Shown: positions 40,583 to 51,498 of the stretch, piece after piece
Layout: each line of letters opens with the position of its first letter
How positions within the stretch are numbered: the first letter of the stretch is position 1
NCBI GenBank assembly: GCA_017744365.1
Contig: JAGIBL010000003.1
Coordinates: 248,001-312,000, forward strand
Length of the DNA: 64,000 nt
Direction of reading: 5' to 3'
Source of the DNA: Nocardioidaceae bacterium
Lineage (GTDB): Bacteria; Actinomycetota; Actinomycetes; Propionibacteriales; Nocardioidaceae
Notes under the pieces: generated by a model
What the model was told of the DNA's origin: nothing
The model's input: the letters and a program-made list of their open reading frames with translations, nothing else
Database searches by the model: none
Program-made: the position numbers and the translations under genes

Positions 40583-42961
40583 ATGCCCGGCCGACGCCCC
40601 TCGACGCTGACCTTCCGCGACGTCACCTCCCAGCTGGGCACGATCGTGGTGTTCTCCGTGCTGCTCGGCGTCCTCGTCGCCGGTCTGGCGATCCCGTTCG
40701 CGGGCGCGCTCAGCCAGGGCGGCAAGGCACTGTCGAAGTCGGTGAAGAACCTGCCCGAGGAGCTGCCCGCCGAGCCGCTGGCGCAGCGCTCCCGGGTCCT
40801 CGACGCCGACGGCAAGACGATCGCGACCTTCTACGACGAGAACCGGATCAACGTCCCGCTGGAGCGGGTGGCGCCGATCATGCGGCAGGCGATCGTGGCC
40901 ATCGAGGACTACCGCTTCTACGAGCACGGCGCGATCGACGTCAAGGGCACCCTGCGCGCGTTCCTGACCAACCAGGCCAACAACGGCGTCACCCAGGGCG
41001 GCTCGTCGATCACCCAGCAGATGGCGAAGATGACCCAGCTCAGCCAGGCCAAGACGAAGGCCGAGCGCAAGGCCGCCACCGAGGACACCTACAAGCGCAA
41101 GATCCAGGAGCTGCGCTACGCGATCGGGTTCGAGCAGAAGTACTCCAAGGACTGGATCCTCGAGCGCTACCTCAACATCGCCTACTTCGGCGACGGCGCC
41201 TACGGCATCCAGGCCGCGTCCCGGCACTACTTCAGCACCAACGCCAGCGACCTCACCCTGCCGCAGGCGGCCCTGCTCGCCGGCCTGGTGAAGAACCCGG
41301 TCGGCTACGACCCGACCCGCTTCACCGACCGCGCCCTCGCGCGCCGCAACACGGTGCTGAACCGGATGGCGCAGCTGAAGATCATCACCGAGGACCAGGC
41401 CGCGCAGGCCGAGCAGGGCGGGCTCGGCCTCAAGGTGGCGCCGATGCGCAACGGCTGCCTCGGCTCGAAGGCGCCGTTCTTCTGCGACTACGTACGGCGC
41501 TACCTGCTGGCCGACCCGGCCCTGGGCCAGACCGTCGCGGACCGCCAGCAGCTGCTCAACGCCGGCGGCCTGACCATCCGTACGACGGTGAAGATGTCGT
41601 ACCAGAAGGCGGCGGACGCGGCCACGGCCAGCCACGTCAAGGCGACCGACAACGCCATCGGCGCGCTGGCCAGCGTCGAGCCGGGCACCGGCAACGTGCT
41701 GGCGATCAGCCAGTCGCGGCCGATGGGCCGGGAGAAGGGCAAGGGCCAGACGTTCCTCAACTACGTCGTCGACAGCAAGTACGGCGACGCCAACGGCTTC
41801 CAGGCCGGGTCGACCTTCAAGCTCTTCGTGCTGGCCGCCGCGCTCGAGGAGGGCCTCCCGAGCAGCACCTCGTTCAACTCCCCCGCGACGCTGTCGATCC
41901 CGCAGAACGAGTTCGAGACGTGCGACGGTCCCTACGCGGTGTACTCACCGTGGGTGGTGCACAACTCGACCACCAGTGGCCGGAAGAACATGTACAACGG
42001 CACCCAGGAGTCGGTGAACACCTTCTTCGCCCAGCTGGAGAAGCAGACCGGCCTGTGCAAGCCGTACGCGCTCGCGCGGTCGATGGGCGTCGACCTGAGC
42101 GACCCGCAGCACGAGCGGGTGCCGTCGTTCACCCTGGGCATCGCCGACGTCAGCCCGCTGGAGATGGCCGGCGCCTACGCGACCGTCGCCGCCCGCGGCC
42201 TGCACTGCGACAACCGGCCGGTCACCCGGATCCTCAACAACGAGGGCCGGGTCTTCAAGGACTACCCGAAGAACTGCCAGCAGGTGATGCAGCAGAACAC
42301 CGCGGACACCGTCAACGACATCCTGCGCGGCGTGATGCGGCCCGGCGGCTTCGGCTCGGCGCTGGCGCTGGACAAGCCGTCCGCGGGCAAGACCGGCACG
42401 ATCAACGAGAACATGGCCGTCTGGTTCGACGGCTACACCCCGGCGATCGCGACCGCCGCGATGGTGGCCGGCGCCAACCAAGAAGGGCACTGGATCACGC
42501 TGAACGGCCAGACCGTCGGCGGGCAGTACGTCGCCACGGCACACGGCTCCACCACGGCCGGACCGATGTGGGCGGACATGATGAAGGCCATCCAGGACGA
42601 GCTGCCCAACCTCGACTTCGTGAAGCCCTTCAAGGTCGAGTCGACGCAGCAGGTCTCGATCGTCCCCAACGTCGCGGGCATGACCTCCGACGACGCCCGG
42701 GCGACCCTGGAGAACCTCGGCTTCACCGTCCGCTTCGGCGGCCGGGTGGCCTCGCAGATCCCGCGCGGCCTGGTCGCCGCCAGCAACCCGCCGGCCGGGT
42801 CGAGCATGGTCAGCGGCTCGACGGTGACGCTCTACCTCTCCAGCGGACCCGGCTCCCTGACGCAGTCGACCCCGAACCCCCCGGGCGGCAACCCGCCGGG
42901 TGGCAACCAGGGTCCGGGGAACGGGAACGGCAACGGGAACGGCCACAAGCCGCACGGCTGA
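40583..42961 (+). CDS. ponA2: Bifunctional class A penicillin-binding protein (PonA2-like)
   Basis: The 792-residue protein has one N-terminal membrane anchor (TIVVFSVLLGVLVAGLAIPFA), a GT51 transglycosylase domain (AIEDYRFYEHGAIDVKGTLRAF; GGSSITQQ; RKIQELRYAIGFEQKYSKDWILERYLNIAYFG), a transpeptidase with SxxK in GSTFKL, SVN (SVNTFF) and KTGT (SAGKTGTINE), one PASTA domain (VPNVAGMTSDDARATLENLGF) and a Gly/Asn/Pro-rich tail. It polymerises and crosslinks peptidoglycan outside the membrane. The position next to WhiB4 and a metallophosphoesterase matches Rv3682. Confidence 0.95.
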   Translation: MPGRRPSTLTFRDVTSQLGTIVVFSVLLGVLVAGLAIPFAGALSQGGKALSKSVKNLPEELPAEPLAQRSRVLDADGKTIATFYDENRINVPLERVAPIMRQAIVAIEDYRFYEHGAIDVKGTLRAFLTNQANNGVTQGGSSITQQMAKMTQLSQAKTKAERKAATEDTYKRKIQELRYAIGFEQKYSKDWILERYLNIAYFGDGAYGIQAASRHYFSTNASDLTLPQAALLAGLVKNPVGYDPTRFTDRALARRNTVLNRMAQLKIITEDQAAQAEQGGLGLKVAPMRNGCLGSKAPFFCDYVRRYLLADPALGQTVADRQQLLNAGGLTIRTTVKMSYQKAADAATASHVKATDNAIGALASVEPGTGNVLAISQSRPMGREKGKGQTFLNYVVDSKYGDANGFQAGSTFKLFVLAAALEEGLPSSTSFNSPATLSIPQNEFETCDGPYAVYSPWVVHNSTTSGRKNMYNGTQESVNTFFAQLEKQTGLCKPYALARSMGVDLSDPQHERVPSFTLGIADVSPLEMAGAYATVAARGLHCDNRPVTRILNNEGRVFKDYPKNCQQVMQQNTADTVNDILRGVMRPGGFGSALALDKPSAGKTGTINENMAVWFDGYTPAIATAAMVAGANQEGHWITLNGQTVGGQYVATAHGSTTAGPMWADMMKAIQDELPNLDFVKPFKVESTQQVSIVPNVAGMTSDDARATLENLGFTVRFGGRVASQIPRGLVAASNPPAGSSMVSGSTVTLYLSSGPGSLTQSTPNPPGGNPPGGNQGPGNGNGNGNGHKPHG

Positions 42962-42967
42962 GCCGAC

Positions 42968-43435
42968 TCACCCCAGCTGGCGACGCACCTCCGCCGCGAC
43001 GGCACCGCCGTCGGCCCGGCCCTTGGTGCGCGGGGTGAGCACGCCCATCACCTTGCCCATCGCGCGCATGCCCTCCTCGGCGGCGCCGGTCTCGGCGATG
43101 GCCTCGCGCACGAGCGCCTCGATCTCCTCGGCGCCGAGCTGCTCGGGCAGGTAGTCGGCGATCACCGCGGCCTCGGCCCGCTCCTTCGCGGCCTGCTCGG
43201 TCCGGCCGGCGTCCTCGAACGCCTCGGCCGCCTCGCGGCGCTTCTTGCCCTCGCTGGTGAGCACGCCGAGCACGTCCTCGTCGGTGAGCTCCCGCGCCTC
43301 CTTGCCGGCGACCTCGGCGTTGGTGACCGCGGTCAGCACCATCCGCAGGGTCGAGGAGCGCACCTCGTCGCGCGCCTTGATGGCGGCGGTCAGGTCGGTG
43401 CGGAGACGGTCCTTGAGGTCACTCATGTGGGCCAT
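42968..43435 (-). CDS. GatB/YqeY domain protein
   Basis: The 155-residue protein (LKDRLRTDLTAAIKARDEVRSSTLRMVLTAVTNAEVAGKE...ADYLPEQLGAEEIEALVREAIAETGA...MGKVMGVLTPRTKGRADGGAVAAEVRRQL) is a clear YqeY. It resembles the tRNA-binding tail of GatB amidotransferase; the true role is unsettled. ATG at 43435 or 43426 are both possible; AAGGCT 6 nt upstream of 43435 would suit a leaderless start there. It is divergent from the phosphoesterase with 17 bp between starts. Confidence 0.9.
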   Translation of the reverse strand: MAHMSDLKDRLRTDLTAAIKARDEVRSSTLRMVLTAVTNAEVAGKEARELTDEDVLGVLTSEGKKRREAAEAFEDAGRTEQAAKERAEAAVIADYLPEQLGAEEIEALVREAIAETGAAEEGMRAMGKVMGVLTPRTKGRADGGAVAAEVRRQLG

Positions 43436-43452
43436 TGTGGCAGCCTTGGCGC

Positions 43453-44391
43453 ATGGCCCTCCCCTCGGTTTTCACCGGCACGCCCGCCAAGGTCGTCGGC
43501 CTCGGCGCGCTCGCCGGAGCCGCTGGGCTGGGCTACGCCGCCGGCATCGAGGTCCGCAGCTTCACCGTCCGCAAGGTCGAGGTGCCGGTCCTGCCGGCCG
43601 GCAGCCGCCCCGTCAAGGTGCTGCACGTCAGCGACCTGCACCTGACCCCGTCGCAGGGTCGCAAGCGCGCCTGGATCGCCTCGCTCGCCGCGCTCGAGCC
43701 GGACCTGGTCGTCAACACCGGGGACAACCTGGCCCACCAGCAGGCGCTCGGTCCGCTGCTGGAGTCGTTCGGTCCGCTGCTCGACGTGCCCGGGGTCTTC
43801 GTGCTCGGCTCCAACGACTACTTCGAGCCGACCTTCCGCAACCCGCTGCGCTACGTGCTCCCGGACACCGGTCAGCGCAACACCTCCAGCCCGCACCTGC
43901 CCTGGAAGGAGCTCAAGCAGGAGCTCTCCGACCACGGCTGGCTGGACCTGACCAACACGCTCGGCCGGCTCACCGTCGGCGGCAGCACGCTGGCGTTCGC
44001 CGGGGTGGACGACCCCCACCTCGAGTACGACGACCTCGGCGCGGTCCGCGGCCCGGCTCCCGCGGACGCCGACCTGCGCGTCGGCGTGACGCACGCGCCG
44101 TACCTGCGGGTGCTCGACCAGTACGCCGCCGACGGCTACGACATCACCTTCGCCGGGCACACCCACGGCGGCCAGCTCTGCCTGCCCGTCAAGGGCGCGC
44201 TGGTCACCAACTGCGACATCGACACCGGCCGCGCGAAGGGCCTGCACCGGCACCCGAAGGACTCCCGGCCGGGCGACCCGGGCTCGTCGTGGCTGCACGT
44301 CTCGGCCGGCGCGGGCACCTCGCCGTACGTGCCGATCCGGTTCTGCTGCAGGCCCGAAGCGAGCCTCGTGACGCTGCTCCCGGGGTCCTGA
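43453..44391 (+). CDS. Metallophosphoesterase (Rv3683-like)
   Basis: The 312-residue protein has the calcineurin-like dimetal motifs: HVSDLHL (DxH), VNTGDNL (GDN), LGSNDYF in place of GNH[DE], VTHAPYL and FAGHTHGGQLCLP. The N-terminus (KVVGLGALAGAAGLGYAAGIE) is a single membrane anchor, placing the enzyme at the outer face or periplasm, as in YkuE-type UDP-diacylglucosamine or phospholipid hydrolases. The replacement of His by Ser-Asn-Asp in the third motif is a common variant. The ATG at 43453 removes six extra residues of the open frame. Confidence 0.85.
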   Translation: MALPSVFTGTPAKVVGLGALAGAAGLGYAAGIEVRSFTVRKVEVPVLPAGSRPVKVLHVSDLHLTPSQGRKRAWIASLAALEPDLVVNTGDNLAHQQALGPLLESFGPLLDVPGVFVLGSNDYFEPTFRNPLRYVLPDTGQRNTSSPHLPWKELKQELSDHGWLDLTNTLGRLTVGGSTLAFAGVDDPHLEYDDLGAVRGPAPADADLRVGVTHAPYLRVLDQYAADGYDITFAGHTHGGQLCLPVKGALVTNCDIDTGRAKGLHRHPKDSRPGDPGSSWLHVSAGAGTSPYVPIRFCCRPEASLVTLLPGS

Positions 44392-44424
44392 GGACCCGAT
44401 TTCTGATCCCGACCGGTCCCCCGC

Positions 44425-44430
44425 TAGACT
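44425..44430 (+). promoter_or_regulatory. -10 element of the tRNA-Pro promoter
   Basis: TAGACT, a consensus -10, ends 14 nt before the mature tRNA 5' end. TTCTGA at 44401-44406 with an 18-bp spacer may serve as a weak -35. Confidence 0.55.
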
Positions 44431-44444
44431 TCCGCAGGTTGCAG

Positions 44445-44518
<74 letters not shown>

Positions 44519-44527
44519 CTCGCTGGT

Positions 44528-44559
44528 CAGGCCCCCACTCGTTCGCGAGTGGGGGCCTG
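44528..44559. terminator. Strong bidirectional terminator
   Basis: A perfect 14-bp stem CAGGCCCCCACTCG with a TTCG tetraloop (44542-44545), 10 nt after tRNA-Pro and 22 nt before the stop of the convergent gene at 44581. It is the most stable simple hairpin in this part of the window. Confidence 0.85.
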
Positions 44560-44580
44560 CCGCGTTCTCCGGCGCGGCCC

Positions 44581-45429
44581 TCAGCGCAGGTGGTCGGCCA
44601 GCGTGCCCTGCTCGCCGAACAGCTCGGTCCTCCAGTGCTCGACGAGCGCGCTCGCGTCCCAGTCGTCGGGGTGGAAGCCGCGCCGGTGGTAGCTGCGCAG
44701 CCGGGCCCAGACGTCGCGGCTCAGGAACGGCGAGTGCCGCAGCGCGAGCAGGCTGGGCACCAGCACCCAGGGCTTGTACGTCGCCCGGTCCCGCAGCAGC
44801 GAGAGGACGGTGTGGCCGATGACCTCGAGCAGGAACATCGTCGTGACCGACCGCATGATCCAGATCCGCATCCGCTCGCTGCCGCCAGCGGCCCGGTAGA
44901 CGTCGAAGGCGACCGCCTTGTGCTCGGACTCCTCCAGGGCGTGCCAGAGCAGCAGCGAGCGGACCTCCGACTCCCCGAGGAGAGCCCGCGCCTCGGGCTT
45001 CTCCAGCAGGCACTCGGCCAGGGTCGCGGTGTAGTGCTCCAGCGCCGCGGTCACCGCGAGCCGGCGTCGCTTGGTGTCGAACCGGTCGCTCAGCGCGAGC
45101 AGCCGGCGGACGTGCCGGTCCACCTTCAGGCTCCGGTAGCCCATCGCGGCCAGCCGCTCGTTGAGCTCCTGGTGCTCGCGACCGTGGGTGACCTCCTGGC
45201 CGATGAACCCGGCCACCTGCCGGCGCAGCTCGGGGTCGGCGACCCGCTCGCGGCTGTCGCGGACCGCGCGGACGAAGTACTGCTCACCCTCGGGGAACAT
45301 CCCGGAGAGGACGGCGACCACGTGGCTCATCACCAGGTCGCCGTCGACGTAGTGCTGGCGCAGCGTGCCGGTCGGGTAGGAGAAGGCGATCCGGCGCGCG
45401 TGCACGTCCCGGTGCGGAACCGCGGTCAT
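44581..45429 (-). CDS. Metal-dependent hydrolase family protein (PF10118)
   Basis: The 282-residue protein has repeated E...ExxH ligands of a ferritin-like diiron site: FIGQEVTHGREHQELNE, LEHYTATLAE and WHALEESEHKAVAFDVY. PF10118 proteins are annotated as metal-dependent hydrolases, but the ligand spacing suggests a diiron oxygenase-like centre. The hydrophobic segment near residues 205-225 (MRSVTTMFLLEVIGHTVLSLL) may contact the membrane. TACGGT (45437-45442 on the minus strand) lies 7 nt before the ATG, so a leaderless message is likely. Confidence 0.8.
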   Translation of the reverse strand: MTAVPHRDVHARRIAFSYPTGTLRQHYVDGDLVMSHVVAVLSGMFPEGEQYFVRAVRDSRERVADPELRRQVAGFIGQEVTHGREHQELNERLAAMGYRSLKVDRHVRRLLALSDRFDTKRRRLAVTAALEHYTATLAECLLEKPEARALLGESEVRSLLLWHALEESEHKAVAFDVYRAAGGSERMRIWIMRSVTTMFLLEVIGHTVLSLLRDRATYKPWVLVPSLLALRHSPFLSRDVWARLRSYHRRGFHPDDWDASALVEHWRTELFGEQGTLADHLR

Positions 45430-45436
45430 GCAGCAA

Positions 45437-45442
45437 ACCGTA
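45437..45442 (-). promoter_or_regulatory. -10 element, leaderless PF10118 gene
   Basis: TACGGT on the minus strand ends 7 nt before the ATG at 45429. Confidence 0.45.
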
Positions 45443-45548
45443 ACCACGGGTAACAGGAAAATGCCAGGGCGCTCGCGATCTCCTGGGCAAGAAAGACCGT
45501 GGTGTGCCCAGACTTTTTCCTCGCGTTCCGCCCAGGACCACGCACAAT

Positions 45549-45989
45549 ATGGCAATGGAACCAGACCTGAGACTGCTCAGCAGGACGGCGGACAGGTCCG
45601 AGCTCGGGACCCGCATCCGGGAGACCCGGCTGGCCGCCGGCATGACCCAGGCCGACGTCGCCGAGGGCGCGTTCTCGATCGCGTACCTGTCCCGGATCGA
45701 GAGCGGGGCGCGGCGACCGAGCCCGGACACTCTCGAGCACATCGCGACCGCGCTCGGCACCGACCTCGACACCCTGCTGCGCGCGCCACGGCGTGCCCAC
45801 CGCAAGCGCCGCCCGGCCGACCAGCTGCGCGCGCACAACGTCGCCCGCGCGACCTCCGCCTGGCTGCGCACGCCGACCGACCAGGCTGCGTTCGCGGGGA
45901 TGCTCCGGGCGGTGGCGCGCTGGGAGGCGCAGATCGCCGCGCGGACGGGCGCGGAACCGCCGGCGACGGAGGAGGCCACCGAGTCATGA
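45549..45989 (+). CDS. XRE family helix-turn-helix regulator
   Basis: The 146-residue protein has an N-terminal HTH_3 domain: LGTRIRETRLAAGMTQADVAEGAFSIAYLSRIESGARRPSPDTLEHIATALGTDLDTLL. The C-terminal half is Arg/Ala-rich without a recognised domain. ATG codons at 45549 and 45555 are both plausible. It is divergent from the PF10118 gene over a 119-bp gap that is relatively AT-rich and holds GGTTAC/GTTACC repeats; control of that neighbour is likely (inference). Confidence 0.85.
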   Translation: MAMEPDLRLLSRTADRSELGTRIRETRLAAGMTQADVAEGAFSIAYLSRIESGARRPSPDTLEHIATALGTDLDTLLRAPRRAHRKRRPADQLRAHNVARATSAWLRTPTDQAAFAGMLRAVARWEAQIAARTGAEPPATEEATES

Positions 45990-46075
45990 CCGCGAGCCAT
46001 GACCTCCGGGCGCCACGCCGGCCGGGCCGGTTCCGGGTGCTGACCGGTTCGGGTTGCCACACCGAGGTCTAGTGG

Positions 46076-46081
46076 CAGAAT
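46076..46081 (+). promoter_or_regulatory. -10-like element before the Pro-rich membrane protein
   Basis: CAGAAT ends 6 nt before the ATG at 46088, another leaderless-type arrangement. The first base departs from TANNNT. Confidence 0.35.
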
Positions 46082-46087
46082 CCGGGC

Positions 46088-47518
46088 ATGCCCAACGAGC
46101 CGGATGCCAGCGGCAACGAGCCGAACCTCGAGCTGCCCAGCCTCTCTCTCGGGTTCGGCCGCAAGCGCCGCCGTGGCGCGAAGGCGAGCTCGGACACGCC
46201 CGAGACCGAGATCGCAGCCACCGAGACGGCCGAGGCTCCCGTCGCCCCGGAGGCACCGTCCGAGCCGGTCGCCGAGCCTGTCGAGGTGGTCGCGCCCGCC
46301 GACGAGCAGCCTCCCGCCGACGAGGAGACCGCGGAGATCCCGGCGCCGCCGCGTCCCGCCGCGCGACCGGCCGCACCCGCCGCCCCTGCCCGTGCGGCGG
46401 GCAACCCGCCGGCTCGCCCGGCCGCTCGTCCTGCTGCTCGGCCAGCGTCCCGGCCGGCCTCCGGTGCCGCCGCTCCCCGCCCGGCCGCCCGGCCCGCCGC
46501 GCCACACGCACCCAGCCGTCCCGCTCCGCCGGCCGATCCGGTCGAGGACCTGGCTCCGACGGCCGAGCCCGTCGAGGACCCGACCCCGCCGGCCGAGCCC
46601 GTCGAGGACCTGACCGCGCCGCCCCCACCGCCTCCGCCGCCACCCGCCCCCGTTGAAGAGCACGCCGAGGAGCCCGTCGGGGAGACGGCCGCCTACGAGC
46701 CGACCACGGAGATCGAGACCCCGGCGACCCCCGCCAACCGCGCCAACCCGTGGGACACCAGCTCCTGGGGCGCCACGGACACCAGCGCCGACGACGCCGA
46801 GGACAGCGAGCTCGCCGAGGACACCGGCGACACCGAGGTCATCCCGACCGCGGTCGTCCCGGAGCCGCGTCTGGCCCGCTCCCGCGCCCGCCGCGAGGAG
46901 CGGCGCGAGGAGAAGGAGCGCCGTGCCGCGGAGAAGGCGGCCGCCCGCGAGGAGGAGGACCGGCAGGCGCCGGCCGAGATGCTGGTCGCGGCGCTGCCCG
47001 AGATCCCGGCCCCGCTGGCCGCGATCATCACCGGTCTGCTCGGCGGCCTGCTGACCGTCGTGGTGACCTTCGGGGCCCGGTCCGGCTGCGAGGCGATCCG
47101 CGGCGTCGACACCTGCGGCGGCGGGCTCGGCCTGCTCGCCCTGGTCGCCATCGTGGCGCTCGAGGTCGCGGTGACCTCGGCCCTGCTCAAGGCGTGGCGG
47201 ATGGCCGACCCGTTCAGCACCGCTTTCCTGGGCGTGGCCCTGGTCGCGCTGGTGGCGATGGTCTTCCTGTTCAACGGCGACGTCAGCGAAGGCACCCTGT
47301 TCGTGCTGATCCCGCTGATGACGGCGGCCGCGTTCCTGCTCTCCTGGTGGGTCACCGTGCGCATCGTCGGCGAGACCGAGGAGGACCGGACCCCCGACGA
47401 GGAGCCGCTCGACGAGGCCGAGGAGACGACGCCGTACGACGAGGACGTCGCCGACGAGAACACCGACGAGGGCGCCGACGCCTACCGGGACGCGTTCGGC
47501 GGCAGCCGCTCGGAGTAG
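46088..47518 (+). CDS. Acidic, Pro/Ala-rich membrane protein of unknown function
   Basis: The 476-residue protein has a long disordered N-terminal half: acidic Pro/Glu stretches, Pro-Ala-Arg tracts (residues about 80-145), a three-fold AEPVED(L/P) repeat and a run of nine prolines. A highly charged basic/acidic helix follows (RSRARREERREEKERRAAEKAAAREEEDR, probable coiled coil), then four membrane helices (LAAIITGLLGGLLTVVVTFG; GLLALVAIVALEVAVTSALL; AFLGVALVALVAMVFLF; LFVLIPLMTAAAFLLSWWVTV) and an acidic tail. No known family. The large cytoplasmic low-complexity arm suggests a scaffold or protein-interaction role (inference). Confidence 0.65.
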   Translation: MPNEPDASGNEPNLELPSLSLGFGRKRRRGAKASSDTPETEIAATETAEAPVAPEAPSEPVAEPVEVVAPADEQPPADEETAEIPAPPRPAARPAAPAAPARAAGNPPARPAARPAARPASRPASGAAAPRPAARPAAPHAPSRPAPPADPVEDLAPTAEPVEDPTPPAEPVEDLTAPPPPPPPPPAPVEEHAEEPVGETAAYEPTTEIETPATPANRANPWDTSSWGATDTSADDAEDSELAEDTGDTEVIPTAVVPEPRLARSRARREERREEKERRAAEKAAAREEEDRQAPAEMLVAALPEIPAPLAAIITGLLGGLLTVVVTFGARSGCEAIRGVDTCGGGLGLLALVAIVALEVAVTSALLKAWRMADPFSTAFLGVALVALVAMVFLFNGDVSEGTLFVLIPLMTAAAFLLSWWVTVRIVGETEEDRTPDEEPLDEAEETTPYDEDVADENTDEGADAYRDAFGGSRSE

Positions 47519-47525
47519 CGGCCGG

Positions 47526-49845
<2,320 letters not shown>

Positions 49846-49903
49846 GACTGCACTCCTCGGTTCTGGATCCCGGTGGCTCCGGCCAAGGAGATTCTACGGG
49901 GTG

Positions 49904-50482
49904 CTAGGCGGGATCCCCGGCGGCGTCCAGGAGGGCGTCGGCCGCCTCGACCTGCTCCTCCTCGCCCTCGAACTCCCGGTCCAGCCGGTCGTGCGCGACG
50001 ACGGAGTGCAGTGCCGCCAGCACGCCGCAGGCCTGCGAGCCCCAGGAGGCGAGGTAGGAGTACTGCCACCACCACAGCGCCTCCTCGGTGTTGCCGGCCC
50101 GGAAGTGGCGCAGCCCGTTGGCGATGTCGGTGGCGATGCTGGTCAGGTCGTCGGAGATCTGCGAGGGCAGCGTCTCGGGGTCGTACGGCTCGAAGTTGTG
50201 GCTGTAGGTGTCGATGTCACCGAGCTTCTCGGCCAGCAGCAGCCGCATCTTGTCCAGGTCCGGGTCCGGCCCCACGTCGGGCTGGTACTCGGTCTCCGGC
50301 TGGAAGTCCTGCTGGGCGCCGAGCCGGGCGCCGGCGAGCAGGATCTGGCTCACCTCGAGGAGGAGCAGCGGCACCGCGGAGCCGGCCTCCTCCTCGTGCG
50401 CGATCGCCTGCAGCGCGAGCAGGAACGCCTCCGCCTGGTCGGCGATCTGCTGCCCGAAGTCCTCGAGCTCCTGGCTGGTCAT
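49904..50482 (-). CDS. DUF5063 family protein
   Basis: The 192-residue acidic protein (GQQIADQAEAFLLALQAIAHEEEAGSAVPLLLLEVSQILLAGARLGAQQDFQP...EALWWWQYSYLASWGSQACGVLAALHSVVAHDRLD) is all-helical with a WWWQYSYLASWG core and is found beside recR in actinobacteria. Function unknown. The ATG has AGAGGGAAGAGGG upstream. It lies 32 bp after recR in the same direction and may be co-transcribed with the recombination genes. Confidence 0.8.
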   Translation of the reverse strand: MTSQELEDFGQQIADQAEAFLLALQAIAHEEEAGSAVPLLLLEVSQILLAGARLGAQQDFQPETEYQPDVGPDPDLDKMRLLLAEKLGDIDTYSHNFEPYDPETLPSQISDDLTSIATDIANGLRHFRAGNTEEALWWWQYSYLASWGSQACGVLAALHSVVAHDRLDREFEGEEEQVEAADALLDAAGDPA

Positions 50483-50514
50483 CGGATCCCCTCTTCCCTC
50501 TCCGAGTACTGCGG

Positions 50515-51114
50515 TCAGTCTCCCGCACTGCGCCGGCCGGCGAAGGCCCGGCCCAGGGTGACCTCGTCGGCGTACTCGAGATCACCGCCCACCGGTAGTC
50601 CACTCGCAAGCCGGGTCACCTGCAAGCCCATCGGCCGCAACATCCGGGTCAGGTACGCCGCGGTGGCGTCGCCCTCGATGTTCGGGTCGGTGGCCAGGAT
50701 GATCTCGGTGACCACCCCGTCCTCGAGCCGGGCGATCAGCTCGCGGATGCGCAGCTGGTCCGGGCCGATTCCCTCCAGGGGCGAGATCGCGCCGCCGAGC
50801 ACGTGGTAGCGGCCCTGGAACTCGCGGGTGCGCTCGATCGCGACCACGTCCTTGGACTCCTCGACCACGCAGATCAGGGTCGGGTCGCGGCGCGGGTCGC
50901 GGCAGATCCGGCACTGCTCCTCCTCGGCCACGTTGCCGCACACCGAGCAGAACCGGGCCTTCGCCTTGACCTCGAGCAGCACGTCGGCGAGCCGGCGTAC
51001 GTCGGCGGGGTCGGCGGCGAGCAGGTGGAACGCGATCCGCTGGGCGCCCTTCGGACCGACCCCGGGCAGCCGGCCCAGCTCGTCGATCAGGTCCTGGACG
51101 ACGCCTTCGTACAA
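50515..51114 (-). CDS. recR: Recombination mediator protein RecR
   Basis: The 199-residue protein has the N-terminal HhH ([24 protein letters not shown]), the zinc finger ([17 protein letters not shown]), the Toprim domain ([39 protein letters not shown]) and a C-terminal Walker-B-like segment. It loads RecA with RecF/RecO at gaps. It lies 3 bp after ybaB in the conserved dnaX-ybaB-recR cluster. Confidence 0.97.
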   Translation of the reverse strand: MYEGVVQDLIDELGRLPGVGPKGAQRIAFHLLAADPADVRRLADVLLEVKAKARFCSVCGNVAEEEQCRICRDPRRDPTLICVVEESKDVVAIERTREFQGRYHVLGGAISPLEGIGPDQLRIRELIARLEDGVVTEIILATDPNIEGDATAAYLTRMLRPMGLQVTRLASGLPVGGDLEYADEVTLGRAFAGRRSAGD

Positions 51115-51117
51115 CGC

Positions 51118-51483
51118 TCAGCCACCCAGTCCGAAGGTGCCGCCGAGGTCACCCAGGTCACCGCCGCCCAGCCCGCCGGCGAGCGGCCCGAGGGTGGCCG
51201 CGGTGATCGCGTCGACCTTGTTCTTGGCGTCCCGGTACGCGGCCACCACGAGGTCGCCGAGGTCGGCCAGCGAGTCGGCGTCGCCGCCGTCGAAGGTGCC
51301 CGGGAGCACCTCGACCGCGGTCATCTCGCCGGTGCCGGACAGGGTCACGCTGACGCCGCCGGCGTTGCCGCTGACGGTCTGCTTGGCCAGCTCCTCCTGG
51401 GCCTCGACGAGCTGGGCCTGCATCTGCTGGGCCTGCTCGAGCATGGCGCCGAGGTCGAGGTTGCCGAACGGGTTGTCGGTCAT
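51118..51483 (-). CDS. YbaB/EbfC nucleoid-associated protein
   Basis: The 121-residue protein (LGAMLEQAQQMQAQLVEAQEELAKQTVSGNAGGVSVTLSGTGEMTAVEVLPGTFDGGDADSLADLGDLVVAAYRDAKNKV) is a typical EbfC DNA-binding dimer with a Gly/Leu/Asp-rich C-terminal tail. It lies 15 bp after dnaX, and recR follows. Confidence 0.93.
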   Translation of the reverse strand: MTDNPFGNLDLGAMLEQAQQMQAQLVEAQEELAKQTVSGNAGGVSVTLSGTGEMTAVEVLPGTFDGGDADSLADLGDLVVAAYRDAKNKVDAITAATLGPLAGGLGGGDLGDLGGTFGLGG

Positions 51484-51498
51484 GGGCGTTCCTGTCGC

